NCBI RefSeq assembly: GCF_902497555.1
Contig: NZ_CABVGP010000003.1
Span: 62,001 to 126,000, forward strand
Length of the DNA: 64,000 nucleotides
DNA from: Amycolatopsis camponoti
GTDB lineage: Bacteria > Actinomycetota > Actinomycetes > Mycobacteriales > Pseudonocardiaceae
Reading direction: 5' to 3'
Made by a program: the position numbers and the translations under genes. A model generated the notes under the pieces. That model searched no databases and had not been told where the DNA came from. It was given only the letters and a program-made list of their open reading frames with translations. Of this stretch, positions 35,545 through 43,654 are shown one piece after another (position 1 is the first letter of the stretch; each line of letters begins with the position of its first letter).

Positions 35545-36040
35545 GGGATCCGGTCGAAGGCGATGCCTGCGCGCTCGAGCTCGCCCGCGGTGTCGACCCG
35601 GCCGGCTCGACGCCTGATTTGGCGGGAGCGGAGGTAGCGGCAGATCGGCGACGAATGGCGCCGATTCGGCGCTGGAGTCGGGGCGCGGCTCGTGGCGATC
35701 CCGCCCGACGTCCGGGCGGGGGTCGGGCTGATCCAGCTGCGGTGGGGGTGCCACGATCTACGATCAGGTCGAGCTGTCGCTGTGTCCGGTCGATCGATGC
35801 GGTCTGCTGCTCGGCCTGTACGTCGAGGTCCGACTCCGTCGACGCGGCGTCGGCCGCGTCCTGGCCCACGCGGCGGCCGCCCGAGGAACCGGGTTCGCCT
35901 GGAGCGCGAATCGACCGGAGGAACCCGGTGCAGCCGCGTTCTGGGCGAAGATCGCGACGCCGCGATCGCCGGCTAGCCCGTGCTCGCACCAGGAAGCCGC
36001 CGGGCTGCACATCGCACTCCGCAGGCAGAAATGGTGTTAA
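35545..36040 (+). pseudogene. Frameshifted GNAT-like gene, paralogue of 34908-35510
   Basis: From 35732 to the stop at 36040 one frame encodes VELSLCPVDRCGLLLGLYVE, then VRLRRRGVGRVLAHAAAARG and a tail with AAAFWAKI and CSHQEAAG. This parallels GVDQRGLITRIEV, YRLRRFGTALVLAAL, VRAFWSAQH and CSH of the intact neighbour. The frame is closed by a TGA at 35729; similarity continues upstream in other frames (RAGVGLIQLRWG), indicating at least one frameshift. It cannot make the full protein. Confidence 0.55.
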
Positions 36041-36046
36041 CGCCGG

Positions 36047-36597
36047 CTAGCAAAAGCTCTGCCAGCCCGGTCCCGGATCTCCAGCAGCGGCAGGTTCATC
36101 AGCCCGCCGCGGTACACCATGCTCAGCCGGATCGAATGCGCGTCCACCGTACACCGCCCCTTCGAACCGCGCGTTGCCGCCGAACTTCGCCTCGTCGAAC
36201 CGCGCGTTGCCACCAAACTTCGCCCCCTCGAACAAGGCGTCGCCGCCGAACTCCGCCCCGCCGAACGCCGCCCCCGGCAACCAAGCGTCGCCACCGAACT
36301 CCGCACCGCCGAACTCTGGCTGGTCGAATCGGTCGTCGCCGCCGAACCCGCCCCACGGAACCGTGCGTCGCCGCCAAACTTCACCCCTTCAAACCGGGCG
36401 TAGCCGCCGAACGCCGCCTCGTCGAACCCTGCGTCGGCACGCACACTGTCCTGTTCGACCAGCACCGCACCGGGTGGGACCTGCTCACCCACGGCCTCCC
36501 GGCCAACTCGCTCGCGTCGCCCGGACAGCGCACTTGCACAATGTCGACACCGGACACCGACTGACGGAACTCGGCCGCTCGAAGCGCCCGGCGCCAT
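36047..36597 (-). pseudogene. Pentapeptide-repeat protein gene with a frameshift
   Basis: The minus strand encodes pentapeptide repeats of the A(N/D)LxX class, here mostly xxFGG. The first part, from 36597, reads DEAAFGGYARFEGVKFGGDARFRGA. Near 36343-36355, in a G/C run, the repeats switch frame and continue as EFGGAEFGGDAWLPGAAFGG and KFGGNARFDEAKFGGNARFE down to a stop at 36047. Joined together, the two frames give one uninterrupted right-handed beta-helix of about 20 repeats. This is either a true frameshift mutation, a sequencing error or programmed slippage. Members often bind or mimic DNA; the role is unknown. Confidence 0.65.
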
Positions 36598-36689
36598 GAG
36601 TCCCCCAGCGCTCGCCGAGCAGAACAGCTAGAGCACCGGGTGACAATTTCAGCTGGAACGCAACCGGCGGACGAGTAGGACGGTGCCGC

Positions 36690-36780
36690 GTTGAAGGCCG
36701 AGTGTCAGTCCCACCAGCACCGGCGAGCCCGTGCTCGCACCGAGAAGCTACCTGGGTGTGCTTCGGACTCCGTACGCCGA
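36690..36780 (+). pseudogene. Short terminal fragment of a GNAT-like gene
   Basis: AGCCCGTGCTCGCACC occurs here (about 36729-36744) and at the 3' end of the frameshifted GNAT gene (35974-35989). The following codons are similar in both, giving PCSHREATW versus PCSHQEAAG. Only the last part of the gene is present, so this is a decayed copy. Confidence 0.35.
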
Positions 36781-36825
36781 TGTGGTGGCGACAGTCGTCG
36801 CCGCGGAGCTGACGCCGACGGCTGG

Positions 36826-38322
36826 TCAGGCTGGCATTGCCCGGCTTGCAGCGGTCACTACCAGCGGCCACGCCTCCAAGCTCTGGTTGCTCTTGTCGAT
36901 GACGGTGATCGGTTGTCCGAAGGCCATGTTCTGCGGGAGCGCGTGGCCCGGGGCGCTGACGGTGCGCTTATGCACGCGGGGCGAGGTGAACAGGGCCAGC
37001 GCACCACCGACAACGTTGGTGACGTTGCGGACCGGGTCGCTTTCGATCAGGCGCAGCTGGTTGATGACCAGCTGACTGGAGAAGGCCCGGCCGCCGCCGT
37101 TCACGACGCCGACGTCGATGTGGACCCGCAGCTGAAGCTGGTCGGTGTGCCGCGTGTTGCTGGTCTCCAGCGCCCGCTGGGTGCGCATCGCCAACGACGC
37201 GACGAAGCCGGGAGCCCACGCGTCCAGCGGAAGCAGCACAAGCAGGGCGTCACCGGCCGGGACGACGCCGGCGGGGCTGGGAATGACATCCGCGACGATC
37301 TCCTCGAGGCGGTCGCGGGCACACTCGCGCTGGCGCTTGGAGCGCTGGCTCAGGCGGGCGATGTCGAAGGCGATCAGGATCATCTCGGGGTGCGTGACGA
37401 CCGCTGCGCTGGTCGTGTCCGGCTCTGCCGCCGCTATCTCGCTCAGCATCGCGAGCATGTCGTCGATGGTGTCGAGACCCAGCTGGAGCCGGCCGGCCAG
37501 CGACCGGCGGGCCTGATGCAGGCTGACGCGGGCGCTGTTGGGGGTGATGCCCAGCTGATCCGCGATCGCGCTGGGCGACAGCCCGCCGTAAACGGCGTAG
37601 TTCAGCACCTCACGCTGCCGGGGTGGCAGCGTCCGGATCGTGTTCTCCACGATCGAGTGCTGAGAAACCTCTGGCTGGGGGTCGGCGATGATCGCCGCGG
37701 CGCGGCCGCGAGTGTCCCACTCTGTGCCCTGGACTAGGCGCCAAGCGTGGTCTCGCGCCCAAGCCACCTGCTTGGGCGCGATCTCGACCAGGGCGGCCAC
37801 CTCATGCACTTTCCACCCGGCGGCCAGCAGCTGGACAACCTCCAGCTCGGTCTCGGACAACCCGGCTTTGAGATGATCCAGAAGCCCACTAAACGCGGCC
37901 GGGTCCGAGACCGGGTGGGTGATCGGCCGTCCGGCGACCTCGTCGAGGTCCTGGCTCAGCCCCGCCGACAGCTCGCGGGGGGTGGACACGCGCATAAGGT
38001 GCCGCTTGGCGACCGACGTGAGCCAGGCCACGACCTGCACCGGGTCGCCGATGGTGTCTGCCCTGCGGCTCAGCTCGAAGTATGCGACCAGGAGGGCGTC
38101 TTCGATGCCGTCCTCAGGCCAGCCGAGCCGCCGCAGGTTCGCAGCGATCACGCGGCGCGTATGGCTCATGATCTGCTCAAGCGCTGACGGGTCCGTAGGA
38201 ACACTCGTCACGAGGTGGCCAACGGTCTCCCGGAACGCCCGCCAGGTGGTGCCGGCTTTGGGAGAGGCCGGCACCACCGACGGAGCGTGAGCGCCGAGCA
38301 GACCGGGCTGCTCAGGCGCCAT
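36826..38322 (-). CDS. Sigma-70-like factor fused to a degenerate nucleotide-cyclase-like domain
   Basis: The 498-residue protein begins with sigma region 2-like sequence (RVIAANLRRLGWPEDGIEDALLVAYFELSRR), then two sigma region 4-like HTH motifs: LSETELEVVQLLAAGWKVHEVAALVEI and LPPRQREVLNYAVYGGLSPSAIADQLGI. The last ~170 residues (GDALLVLLPLDA, LRVHIDVGVVNGGGRAFSS, LVINQLRLIESDPVRN) resemble the divergent cyclase-homology domain of many actinobacterial signalling proteins, without obvious catalytic metal-binding aspartates. It probably senses a ligand and controls transcription. Its start overlaps the upstream membrane-protein gene by 11 nt. Confidence 0.75.
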   Translation of the reverse strand: MAPEQPGLLGAHAPSVVPASPKAGTTWRAFRETVGHLVTSVPTDPSALEQIMSHTRRVIAANLRRLGWPEDGIEDALLVAYFELSRRADTIGDPVQVVAWLTSVAKRHLMRVSTPRELSAGLSQDLDEVAGRPITHPVSDPAAFSGLLDHLKAGLSETELEVVQLLAAGWKVHEVAALVEIAPKQVAWARDHAWRLVQGTEWDTRGRAAAIIADPQPEVSQHSIVENTIRTLPPRQREVLNYAVYGGLSPSAIADQLGITPNSARVSLHQARRSLAGRLQLGLDTIDDMLAMLSEIAAAEPDTTSAAVVTHPEMILIAFDIARLSQRSKRQRECARDRLEEIVADVIPSPAGVVPAGDALLVLLPLDAWAPGFVASLAMRTQRALETSNTRHTDQLQLRVHIDVGVVNGGGRAFSSQLVINQLRLIESDPVRNVTNVVGGALALFTSPRVHKRTVSAPGHALPQNMAFGQPITVIDKSNQSLEAWPLVVTAASRAMPA

Positions 38323-38575
38323 GGGCCGCTGCGGTGGAGCTCGCCCCGCCCTGGGGGAGGGCGGTGTAGCCGATCAGCAACGCGATGAGCCCGGTGATCT
38401 CGGTGACCGACCAGCGGGCGATCATCCCGATGAAAACGATCAGCAGCCACGGGATCGCTCGGACGATGTCCCGCCACGGCGACGGCTCCGAGCCGCCTCC
38501 CGGCGTGGGGAGCGCGGCGATGAAGCCGGGTAGGGTGAAGCGGCGGCCCTGAGGGCCGTCCGAGTTGTCGGGCAC
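38312..38575 (-). CDS. Small membrane protein co-encoded with the sigma-cyclase protein
   Basis: The GTG at 38575 (VPDNSDGPQG) is preceded by AAGGAG at 5 nt, favouring an 87-residue protein over longer frames reaching 38722. A cytoplasmic N-terminus is followed by two hydrophobic segments (IPWLLIVFIGMIARW and EITGLIALLIGYTAL). Its 3' end overlaps the sigma-cyclase start, so the two proteins are made together. It may act as a membrane anchor or anti-sigma-like partner; this is inference from context. Confidence 0.65.
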   Translation of the reverse strand: MPDNSDGPQGRRFTLPGFIAALPTPGGGSEPSPWRDIVRAIPWLLIVFIGMIARWSVTEITGLIALLIGYTALPQGGASSTAAAHGA

Positions 38576-39064
38576 AGCATCTCCTTGTTGATGGTGTTCA
38601 CGCTCCGCCACCCCTGCACTCCGGCCAGAAGTCGACATGACGAACCGCGTTTGGTGACTCTGAGTTTCCTCAGCCGCTCGCGGGGAAGGCAACAAGATCC
38701 CCCACAAGCTAATGGGTGGCAAGGATCACAAGCGGTTGACGCACCCGCGGAAGGTGATCATTGATGCTTGTTTCCCCTGCTGAGAGACACCTCCGAGCGG
38801 AGGGTCGATTGACCCCTCCAGCCGAGGCGGAACTCTCGCATGTGGTTCACATCACATGGGACTAATGGTGCAAGCTCATCCCGCGACGCACTACTGGACG
38901 CACGGGGTTTCGGGTAGCGAGACTTCTGTGCAACGGGTCACTCCCGTTGATGGTGGTCCCGCCGCTCCTGCACTCCGGCCAGAGACGCATTCGAGGCGGC
39001 GGGACCGAGCTTCCCCGGCTGGGCCCGGCCGATGTGCCAGGCCCAGCCGCAGGGCATTTCCAAG
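38576..39064. other. Long intergenic region with a short sequence repeat
   Basis: No gene is convincing. A ~35-bp motif ending CCTGCACTCCGGCCAGA occurs near 38590-38630 and again near 38948-38985, both shortly after GTTGATGGTG. A small hairpin, CCTCCG-AG-CGGAGG, lies at about 38790. GGCCCGGCCGATGTGCCAGGCCC at about 39021-39045 could form a stem downstream of the ECF gene. This region probably holds the promoter of the 38575 gene and the end of the ECF transcript. Confidence 0.4.
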
Positions 39065-39880
39065 TTAGAACTCGTCGTCGCGGATCATGCCGCGCAGCCG
39101 GGTCAGCGCGCGATGCTGCGTGACTCGCACGTTGCCCGCGGAGATGCCGAGCGCTTCGGCGGTCTCCTGCGCCGAGAAGCCGACCGCGATGCGCAGGGTC
39201 AGGATCTCCTGCTGGACCCGCGGCAGCGAGGCGAGCAGGCGGCCGAGGCGGGCGCCGAGGTCGAGGTGCAGCGCGTGGGTCTCGGGTTCGTTGCCTGCGA
39301 CGAGCGGACGGTCCGGGAGCTCGGGGACGGGCTCGGAGCGGTCGCGGGCGACGGCGCGGCGGGCGTCGGCGACCTTGTTGGCGGCGACCGCGTGGACGAG
39401 GTAAAGGAACGAGCCACCGCGGTCCTGATAGTCCGGCAGCGCCTTCAGCACGGCCAGGCACACCTCCTGGGCCACGTCGTCGGCCGACAGGTAGGAGAGG
39501 TCGCGGCCACCCATCCGCGCGCGGCAGTAGCGGACTACCACGGGCTCGATCATCTGGAGCAGGCAGTGGATCGCAGCCGGGTTGCCCTCACCGGCGTCCT
39601 TCACTACCGGATCGAGGTCCTCCTTGGCGAGGCGCCCGCTGGGCCGGGGTCGCGACTCCAGCGTGGCGTACCGCTCGTTGATGTACTGCTCGCTGTGACC
39701 GGTTGTGCGGGCCGTGCCGGGGGAGGGCTCGGTCCGGTGTGCGCGATCCAGCACGGCCGCCACCGCATCGGGCGAGACCTTCGCGGCCAGCTGGCGCGCG
39801 CCGCGGGTGCCTACCGAGGACCGGTTCACCAGTGCTTCCGCGTGTTCCCGGGAAATCACCGCTGCACTCGATTCAGGCAT
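39065..39880 (-). CDS. ECF sigma factor, ShbA-like
   Basis: The 271-residue protein has sigma region 2 (VVVRYCRARMGG, LSADDVAQEVCLAVLKAL) and region 4 (LPRVQQEILTLRIAVGFSAQ, then ETAEALGISAGNVRVTQHRALTRLR). The core is close to streptomycete ShbA, which drives transcription of the principal sigma gene hrdB; that resemblance is from memory of the family. An ~85-residue Arg/Ser/Ala-rich N-terminal extension precedes it. The ATG at 39880 overlaps the end of the upstream sigma-like gene by 8 nt, so they form an operon. Confidence 0.85.
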   Translation of the reverse strand: MPESSAAVISREHAEALVNRSSVGTRGARQLAAKVSPDAVAAVLDRAHRTEPSPGTARTTGHSEQYINERYATLESRPRPSGRLAKEDLDPVVKDAGEGNPAAIHCLLQMIEPVVVRYCRARMGGRDLSYLSADDVAQEVCLAVLKALPDYQDRGGSFLYLVHAVAANKVADARRAVARDRSEPVPELPDRPLVAGNEPETHALHLDLGARLGRLLASLPRVQQEILTLRIAVGFSAQETAEALGISAGNVRVTQHRALTRLRGMIRDDEF

Positions 39881-40760
39881 GCAGGTCTCCTTCGCGCTGC
39901 AATTCCTTGATGTAGGAGCGGTAGGCGGCGCGAACGCCGCGCACCGCCTTGAGTGTGTAAGTCGCGGTCTCGCTGTTGATCAGCTCGACGATGGCGGGGA
40001 CGTCGTAGCCGAGAACCAGGTAGTTCAGCACGACGCGGGCCACATCCGGTGGCACTCCCAGCTTGCCCAGCTTCCCGAGCTTGCCGGTCAGCGCGACGTC
40101 GATGTCCATCTTGGCGAGGGCGACGCGCTCGGCCGATGGGACGCTGGCTTCGTGCCAGTCGAACCCGGACACGAACACGTCACGCTCGGCGCGTCGGCGC
40201 GTGCTCAGCTGCTTGCGACAGGAGTTGGCGAAGCACAGCACGCACGAGCCGAGGAAGTAGGTGGACAGCCGGGCGCCCCGGTCCGGGCGCCAGCCGTCAT
40301 CCTGCAGGGCACGTTCCTGGAACAGCCGAACCCCTGCGCCGACTGTTTCGTACGCCAGCTCGATCTGCTCGTCCCGGGCGAACTCCGGTCGCGGCGGCCG
40401 TACCGGTCGGCCCTTCTCGGTGGCCCGGCGGTAGATCTCCCCCGTGCTGATCCAGGCGCCGATGACTCCGACGCCGTAGCCGGCAAGACGGTTCTCCAGC
40501 TCCGACCACACCAGCCCGTCGAAGCCGTCGGCTTCCAGCGCGCATTGCAGCTCCAGGTCGGGAACCGACATTCGCCGCGCCGGGCCTTGCCCCATCCACA
40601 GCTCATCGGCCGGCGCGGGGCCGTCCGGCAGCACCAGGTCGAGCAACTCCTCCAGCTCTGCGCGACGGCGAGTCTCCGCCACGGGCGCTACCTGCCGCAG
40701 TGGCGGCAGGCCCCGCCCGCGAGGCGCCCTTTCGAGCGCATGATCTTTCTCGAACGTCAT
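39873..40760 (-). CDS. Sigma-factor-like protein of unknown role
   Basis: From the ATG at 40760 (MTFEKDHALER) the protein has about 295 residues; a frame to 40793 lacks a better site. WSELENRLAGYGVGVIGAWI, then GAGVRLFQERAL and GARLSTYFLGSCVLCFANSC resemble the region 2-like core of large actinobacterial sigma-related proteins in which an RGA-LxTYFxGxC motif recurs. The C-terminal VPPDVARVVLNYLVLGYDVP with SETATYTLKAVRGVRAAYR looks like a region 4 HTH. It is first in an operon with the ECF sigma gene. Confidence 0.6.
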   Translation of the reverse strand: MTFEKDHALERAPRGRGLPPLRQVAPVAETRRRAELEELLDLVLPDGPAPADELWMGQGPARRMSVPDLELQCALEADGFDGLVWSELENRLAGYGVGVIGAWISTGEIYRRATEKGRPVRPPRPEFARDEQIELAYETVGAGVRLFQERALQDDGWRPDRGARLSTYFLGSCVLCFANSCRKQLSTRRRAERDVFVSGFDWHEASVPSAERVALAKMDIDVALTGKLGKLGKLGVPPDVARVVLNYLVLGYDVPAIVELINSETATYTLKAVRGVRAAYRSYIKELQREGDLHA

Positions 40761-40985
40761 AGAAGTTGCTCTCCGGTGGATGAGCGGTGACATGGCGGCT
40801 ACCGGCGCCCGCGAAGACCTCGGTAAACCCGGACGTCAGCTTTATAGGTGCGCTCGAACGCACGCCAGCCCATCACGTTACTCTTTCGTTATATTCTACT
40901 TGTAACAACCGAACGCAAGCCTGATGTAGTCACTTCTAGCGACTGGCCCCGCTGGAGGGGTTTCAGAGCTTAAGTGCGTACCGCG

Positions 40986-41408
40986 TCACAATCCGTGATC
41001 ATCGCTTGTGAGCGGTCGTCGGCTTTCGTGCCAGCGTCGAGCCATGACGTCGACTTCTAAACCCGTGGGGTACGGCATGAGGATGATGTCGGCGGGCCAC
41101 GTCAACAGTGCGAGCGCGACGATGTCATCGGTCGGGAGCGCATCCTTGGAAGCGGCGGGATCCGCTGGGGACCTTGACCGGAGTGCTCGGCGACGGCGTG
41201 GGCGTCGATCCGTTCCGGCGAGGCTCGCTACAGCCAGGACTGGGAGGCTAGCCGGGCAGCCGTTCGCGGCATGCCACGCCGGTGTTCTGGTCAGTCGCCG
41301 ATCTAGCGGTGGCCACGTCGTCCTCCTGCAGGGCGAGCTTGCCCCCTGAAGGGGAGGCGGGTCGATGCACCCGGCCGCGACGCCATCGGGGTTGTCCGGT
41401 CCGGACAC
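40986..41408 (-). CDS. Hypothetical protein, weakly supported
   Basis: A 140-residue minus-strand frame has a protein-like C-terminal part (DDIVALALLTWPADIILMPY then GLEVDVMARRW) and a low-complexity Arg/Pro-rich N-terminal part. It may be the intact end of a decayed gene. No family or ribosome-binding site was recognised. The competing plus-strand frame at 41008-41349 looks like a shadow. Confidence 0.3.
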   Translation of the reverse strand: MSGPDNPDGVAAGCIDPPPLQGASSPCRRTTWPPLDRRLTRTPAWHAANGCPASLPVLAVASLAGTDRRPRRRRALRSRSPADPAASKDALPTDDIVALALLTWPADIILMPYPTGLEVDVMARRWHESRRPLTSDDHGL

Positions 41409-41534
41409 CGACGCGGGCAGGCTTCCTGCCGCCAGCGCAGCTGGAACCAGCGCAGCTGGAACGGGGCGATCGGGCTGCGCTGACTCCTCGATGACGATCG
41501 CGCGGGCAGGCCTTTGATCTTCGTGCAGCCGAGG

Positions 41535-42368
41535 TCACTGAGTGATCGCACCGGCTATTTCAAGTTGCGGTGTGGGCATCGCGATCGCGATGGTCTTGTC
41601 GTCGTGCCGTTTCGCACGCGGCAGGTTCACCCCCGCAGGGTCGTCCCGAGCCTCCCAGTTCTCGCATCGACGCAGGATCTGTTCGAGGACCTCAGGATCA
41701 ACGGATGCCAGCTGCGGCCAGTCGTCCAGGTGAAGGTGCTGCATAGGCCTGTACGCGCCATCGGTGGCCAAACCGACCCACGGAACGTCGATTGTTCGGA
41801 AGCGGTGAACGAGGGCGTTCCGGGCTGCAGCAGGCTCCGCCTCAGCGATCCAGTATCCCCCCGGCCGGTTGCGACAAGCGGCCTGCTGCGTCTGCAGCTC
41901 GCGCAGGATAGCTCGGTGAGCCGCGTCGAACCCGAAGCCACGGGCGAGGCGCCGCCGGTACCGCCTGCTTGGCTCAAGATCGAGCAGGCTCAGTCGCCTG
42001 TCCGTAATTTCCGCCTCGGGCAGCACGACGAGGTTGTCACCCAGCAGCAACAGATCGAGCCAACCGTCGTGCTCACGCAGAATCGTTACCGTGCTCGAGG
42101 GCGACTTGCCTGGGCAAAGATCCAGGCGTGCCGCGACGTCGTGGATTGCCTCCTCAAGGACCTCGACAAGATCTGCCCCGGGCGCGTGGACGAGGTGGTC
42201 TTTCAGTTGTGCGCCGAGCTCCGCGGCATAGACCGCCGGAGGAACTGGCACCGGCACGAACGCCGAGGCCCCGTCGAGCATGATTACCCCGTTGGCCATG
42301 GTGACGATCTTGTCGTCGCTAGTGTGGATTGCAGGAAGCTGAGCGGATGCTGTCTCCACGTGGCTCAC
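41535..42368 (-). CDS. PP2C-like protein phosphatase domain protein
   Basis: The GTG at 42368 overlaps the stop of the upstream HTH gene by 4 nt (GTGA) and gives 277 residues; an open frame further upstream is a shadow. HTSDDKIVTMANGVIMLDGA resembles the N-terminal metal-binding strand of PPM/PP2C phosphatases (normally ED..DG..V.DG). DNLVVLPEAEITDRRL resembles the later D-N region, and VPWVGLATDGAYRP the DG strand. Some metal ligands appear replaced, so activity is uncertain. It likely works with the coupled HTH protein in a signalling pair. Confidence 0.65.
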   Translation of the reverse strand: MSHVETASAQLPAIHTSDDKIVTMANGVIMLDGASAFVPVPVPPAVYAAELGAQLKDHLVHAPGADLVEVLEEAIHDVAARLDLCPGKSPSSTVTILREHDGWLDLLLLGDNLVVLPEAEITDRRLSLLDLEPSRRYRRRLARGFGFDAAHRAILRELQTQQAACRNRPGGYWIAEAEPAAARNALVHRFRTIDVPWVGLATDGAYRPMQHLHLDDWPQLASVDPEVLEQILRRCENWEARDDPAGVNLPRAKRHDDKTIAIAMPTPQLEIAGAITQ

Positions 42369-43192
42369 CACATGAAGGGGCCGGCGAGGAGCTCGCTGGC
42401 AGTGACGTGCCGGTCGTTGACGAAGCAACGAATCACCATCGAGCAGGACGCGTCACCGGTCATGGCGAACAGCGCTGCGAGATTGTTGGCCAGGAAATGA
42501 GCGGCACCGAGCGAGCCAATCGTGTGAATCCCGGCGATGTGCACGACCACTCGCCCGTCCCGGATTTGCCTTGCAAGATAGGCAATGTCGCCAGATTGCG
42601 GCGCGGGTTCATCCGCCGGAGAGCCGTGCCGAACACTGCTGCCTGCCTCCTCGATCCACCAGCGAGATCCGGACTGGACCATGCGCAGCGCCGGGCCGGC
42701 GTCGAGCAGATGCGCACCGACTGGTGCCGACTTCGGTCCACACACGACAACGGCGTCGCCGTCAGGGAGCGCTGCCTGCTCGGGTTCGATCTGACGACGG
42801 GTGACAACGAAGGACAAGGAGTGGAGCAGCTCGGCCAACTGGCCGGCGGCCTCGGCGTCTTCGGCTGCAATCAGAGGCCTTTCCCGATCGGTGGTTTGAT
42901 AGCGGAACGGGACGCTGATACTGACCGGGCCATGGCCATAGAAGAGGCGTTCGGCAACCGGTGCTGTCTTCATCAGCTGTGAGAGCCGACTCTTGGTCAG
43001 CCCGACTTCCGGGGCGATGTCCTTGTCCTTCATGTCGAGGTCGGTTCGAGCGCACTCGATCGCGTGTCGGCGGATGCGGGCAAGCTCAGCGGCCAACTGG
43101 TTGTAGTACGTCAGCAATTCGGTCGCACGGCGCCCACGGCGCAGCGGATCCGGGTCACTACGCAGCTCATCGAACTCGCGGTCGATACTCAC
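42365..43192 (-). CDS. HTH DNA-binding protein with C-terminal sensor-like domain
   Basis: The 275-residue protein begins at a GTG. Residues ~25-75 hold a helical HTH region (YYNQLAAELARIRRHAIECA, then DIAPEVGLTKSRLSQLMKT). The rest contains GDAVVVCGPKSAPVGAHLL and VVVHIAGIHTIGSLGAAHFL, reminiscent of a Rossmann-like sensor domain placing a NAD- or nucleotide-type ligand. It is coupled to the PP2C-like gene downstream and divergent from the lanthipeptide cluster. Inverted repeats in between suggest it regulates the cluster or itself. Confidence 0.6.
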   Translation of the reverse strand: MSIDREFDELRSDPDPLRRGRRATELLTYYNQLAAELARIRRHAIECARTDLDMKDKDIAPEVGLTKSRLSQLMKTAPVAERLFYGHGPVSISVPFRYQTTDRERPLIAAEDAEAAGQLAELLHSLSFVVTRRQIEPEQAALPDGDAVVVCGPKSAPVGAHLLDAGPALRMVQSGSRWWIEEAGSSVRHGSPADEPAPQSGDIAYLARQIRDGRVVVHIAGIHTIGSLGAAHFLANNLAALFAMTGDASCSMVIRCFVNDRHVTASELLAGPFMW

Positions 43193-43242
43193 CCAGCGAG
43201 TTTAGACCCCTTGACTAGCTCGCTCACCGACGCCTAGCATCT

Positions 43243-43303
43243 GGTTGACACCCCTAAACCAAGCAGTTGAGACACACGAGAATCGAGTTGAGGGGTATCA
43301 ACC
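43243..43303. promoter_or_regulatory. Inverted repeat between HTH gene and lanthipeptide cluster
   Basis: GGTTGACACCCCT (43243-43255) and AGGGGTATCAACC (43291-43303) are inverted with 12 of 13 bases paired, 35 bp apart. A further ACCCCTT half-like site occurs near 43205-43212. The arrangement suits a DNA-looping regulator binding between two divergent transcription units. Confidence 0.6.
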
Positions 43304-43388
43304 GTAGCGAAGGGACCCGGATGACACGAGCAGGACGACTGCGCCACGCGCACCTGACCGCACCGCCCACCAAAGCGCCTTCTACTCC

Positions 43389-43514
43389 ATGACCGTTTAT
43401 GACAACTGGCGTCGTCCGCTCGACGACATCCACTAGACGCACAATCGTGCAGGTCAGGCAATCCGACGAGGCTGGGCTGCCCGTATCGACCAGCCGACGA
43501 CGGAGACCTTCCGA
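43389..43514 (+). repeat. Duplicated upstream module, copy A (before lanthipeptide cluster)
   Basis: This segment is similar over its full length to 54647-54777. It opens with ATGACCGTTTATGACAACTG, in which ATGAC is directly repeated with 10-bp spacing, one helical turn. Identical blocks include CTCGACGACATCCA, ACAATCGTGCAGGTCAGGCA and CGACGACGGAGACCTTCCGA. It lies 141 nt before the first plus-strand gene of the cluster and is non-coding in appearance. Confidence 0.85.
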
Positions 43515-43654
43515 CCACGGACGAGCGGCGGAGTCGAGGGAGAGTCAAGTCGGCACACAGAAGACCGCAGACCACGGCGTCGCAATACATGCAGCCGCCT
43601 GCCGACTCGCATCCTCAGCCCCCAGCGAGTTCGATCGCGAAAGGAGCCCATTTG

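Noticed and set aside
40941-41534. Overlapping frames on both strands near 41 kb as a two-gene region
   Set aside because: Only the C-terminal part of the minus-strand frame 40986-41408 is protein-like, so the others were treated as shadows.
43254-43442. Minus-strand 62-residue frame that is partly repeated at 54.65 kb
   Set aside because: The shared part corresponds to the duplicated regulatory module, and the rest differs, so a conserved small protein is unlikely.
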